The notes beneath the pieces are model-generated. The model saw only the letters and a program-made list of their open reading frames with translations, did not search any database and was not told where the DNA came from. Below, piece after piece: positions 4,645 to 5,075 of a stretch of DNA of 5,075 nucleotides (position 1 is the stretch's first letter; every line of letters begins with the position of its first letter). The stretch covers positions 1 through 5,075 of the forward strand of contig JAKAPU010000194.1 in the NCBI GenBank assembly GCA_021806865.1, written 5' to 3'. The position numbers and the translations under genes were made by a program. This DNA comes from an archaeon (GTDB lineage: Archaea > Thermoproteota > Nitrososphaeria > Nitrososphaerales > CADDZS01).

Positions 4645-5075
4645 CTGAAAATCAAGACAACAAAGGCTGTTTCAAACGTCGTCACCACGATTGTTCTCAT
4701 GACTATCACGATCACGGCGGCCGCACTTGCCTATTCTATAGCTGCAGGATACATGAATACCGGCCGCACAGAAGCAAGCCTTACAGTGACCTCAAGCATG
4801 CTTTCCTCAGGTGGCGGCTCTGCATATTTCGAAATAAGTGTGTTGAATAGCGGTACGGTGGCTGTTCCGCTGTCGATAACTCTCGAGGGAGATGGAGCGA
4901 GAACGCTCATCATCTCTACAGGTTCCCAGGTAGTGAGCGCATCCGAGGCCGTGAGCCTTACCGTGTTCGGACCAAATGGTGATGTACCTTCCGTTATCTC
5001 AACTTCTCCCGCGGGCTTCAATTTCGTTGTCCAAAGCGGCGTGCTCAGTGTGACCTCCGGTCAATCGTATCCCGT
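4645..5075 (+). CDS. Archaeal type IV pilin-like protein (second copy), apparent CTG start, 3' end outside window
   Basis: The frame is open from an in-frame stop (TAG at 4618-4620) to the window edge. It encodes a short basic leader (LKIKTTK), then 'AVSNVVTTIVLMTITITAAA' and a hydrophobic helix, the class III prepilin pattern, with peptidase cleavage expected at or just after K-A. The rest is beta-like, with 'FEISVLNSGTVAVPLSITLEG' that parallels 'SLTIKNSGSVAITASSVSVDG' of the first pilin, so the two look paralogous. No ATG, GTG or TTG exists in frame between the stop and the pilin motif. CTG at 4645 follows a good Shine-Dalgarno sequence. One extra base after ATGAGAAG (4637-4644) would instead give an ATG start reading M-R-x-L-K-I-K, so a frameshift or sequence error is possible. 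The visible mature part (143 codons from the CTG) has no lysine. The pilin assignment is strong; the exact start is uncertain. Confidence 0.75.
   Translation, partial: MKIKTTKAVSNVVTTIVLMTITITAAALAYSIAAGYMNTGRTEASLTVTSSMLSSGGGSAYFEISVLNSGTVAVPLSITLEGDGARTLIISTGSQVVSASEAVSLTVFGPNGDVPSVISTSPAGFNFVVQSGVLSVTSGQSYP

Noticed and set aside
4731..5021. Minus-strand open frame of 96 codons
   Set aside because: It is antisense to the second pilin, whose prepilin signal and similarity to the first pilin make the plus strand the coding one.
1..5075. CRISPR arrays, tRNA or rRNA genes, insertion-sequence ends
   Set aside because: No regularly spaced repeats, cloverleaf-like segments, rRNA signature stretches or transposase motifs were seen on either strand by reading.

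Overview
The window looks archaeal. Two genes carry class III (type IV pilin-like) leaders with an archaeal-type 'A-[IV]-S-N-V-[IV]-T-T' hydrophobic start. Two starts are preceded by the same AT-rich box (GTTTTAAGT) at a distance typical of archaeal TATA elements and of leaderless or very short-leader mRNAs. A large secreted protein rich in N-X-S/T sequons ends in a membrane anchor and an arginine-rich tail. Pilin and surface-protein style suggest the Nitrososphaerota/Thaumarchaeota-Bathyarchaeota side of the archaea, but this placement is a low-confidence inference from sequence style.

Left part, minus strand (1-1004): a type IV toxin-antitoxin operon of the AbiE family. The antitoxin gene abiEi (1004 to 180) is followed after 4 nt by the nucleotidyltransferase toxin gene abiEii, which leaves the window after its first 58 codons. 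The divergent intergenic region (1005-1169) holds a TATA-like stretch and an imperfect inverted repeat, which could be the self-regulatory site, together with the promoter of the rightward gene.

Right part, plus strand (1170-5075): a cell-surface cassette. In order it encodes a type IV pilin-like protein (1170-1646), a small membrane-anchored SAM-dependent methyltransferase resembling the FAM173/ATPSCKMT lysine methyltransferases (1673-2266), a 724-residue glycoprotein-like adhesin or S-layer-type protein with several Ig-like beta domains and three C-terminal 'GW...TA-Y' repeats (2362-4536), and a second pilin-like protein that runs off the window (about 4645-5075). This second pilin has no ATG, GTG or TTG start. 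Its best start is a CTG behind a good Shine-Dalgarno sequence; a one-base sequencing or natural frameshift is the alternative.

The two pilins look paralogous, and the set reads as a surface-filament or adhesion locus. No assembly ATPase, platform protein or prepilin peptidase is visible here, so those would have to be encoded elsewhere. The most interesting aspects are the methyltransferase directly behind a pilin, the apparent CTG start, and a defence-type toxin-antitoxin pair transcribed divergently from the surface cassette. I see nothing that amounts to a clearly new system.
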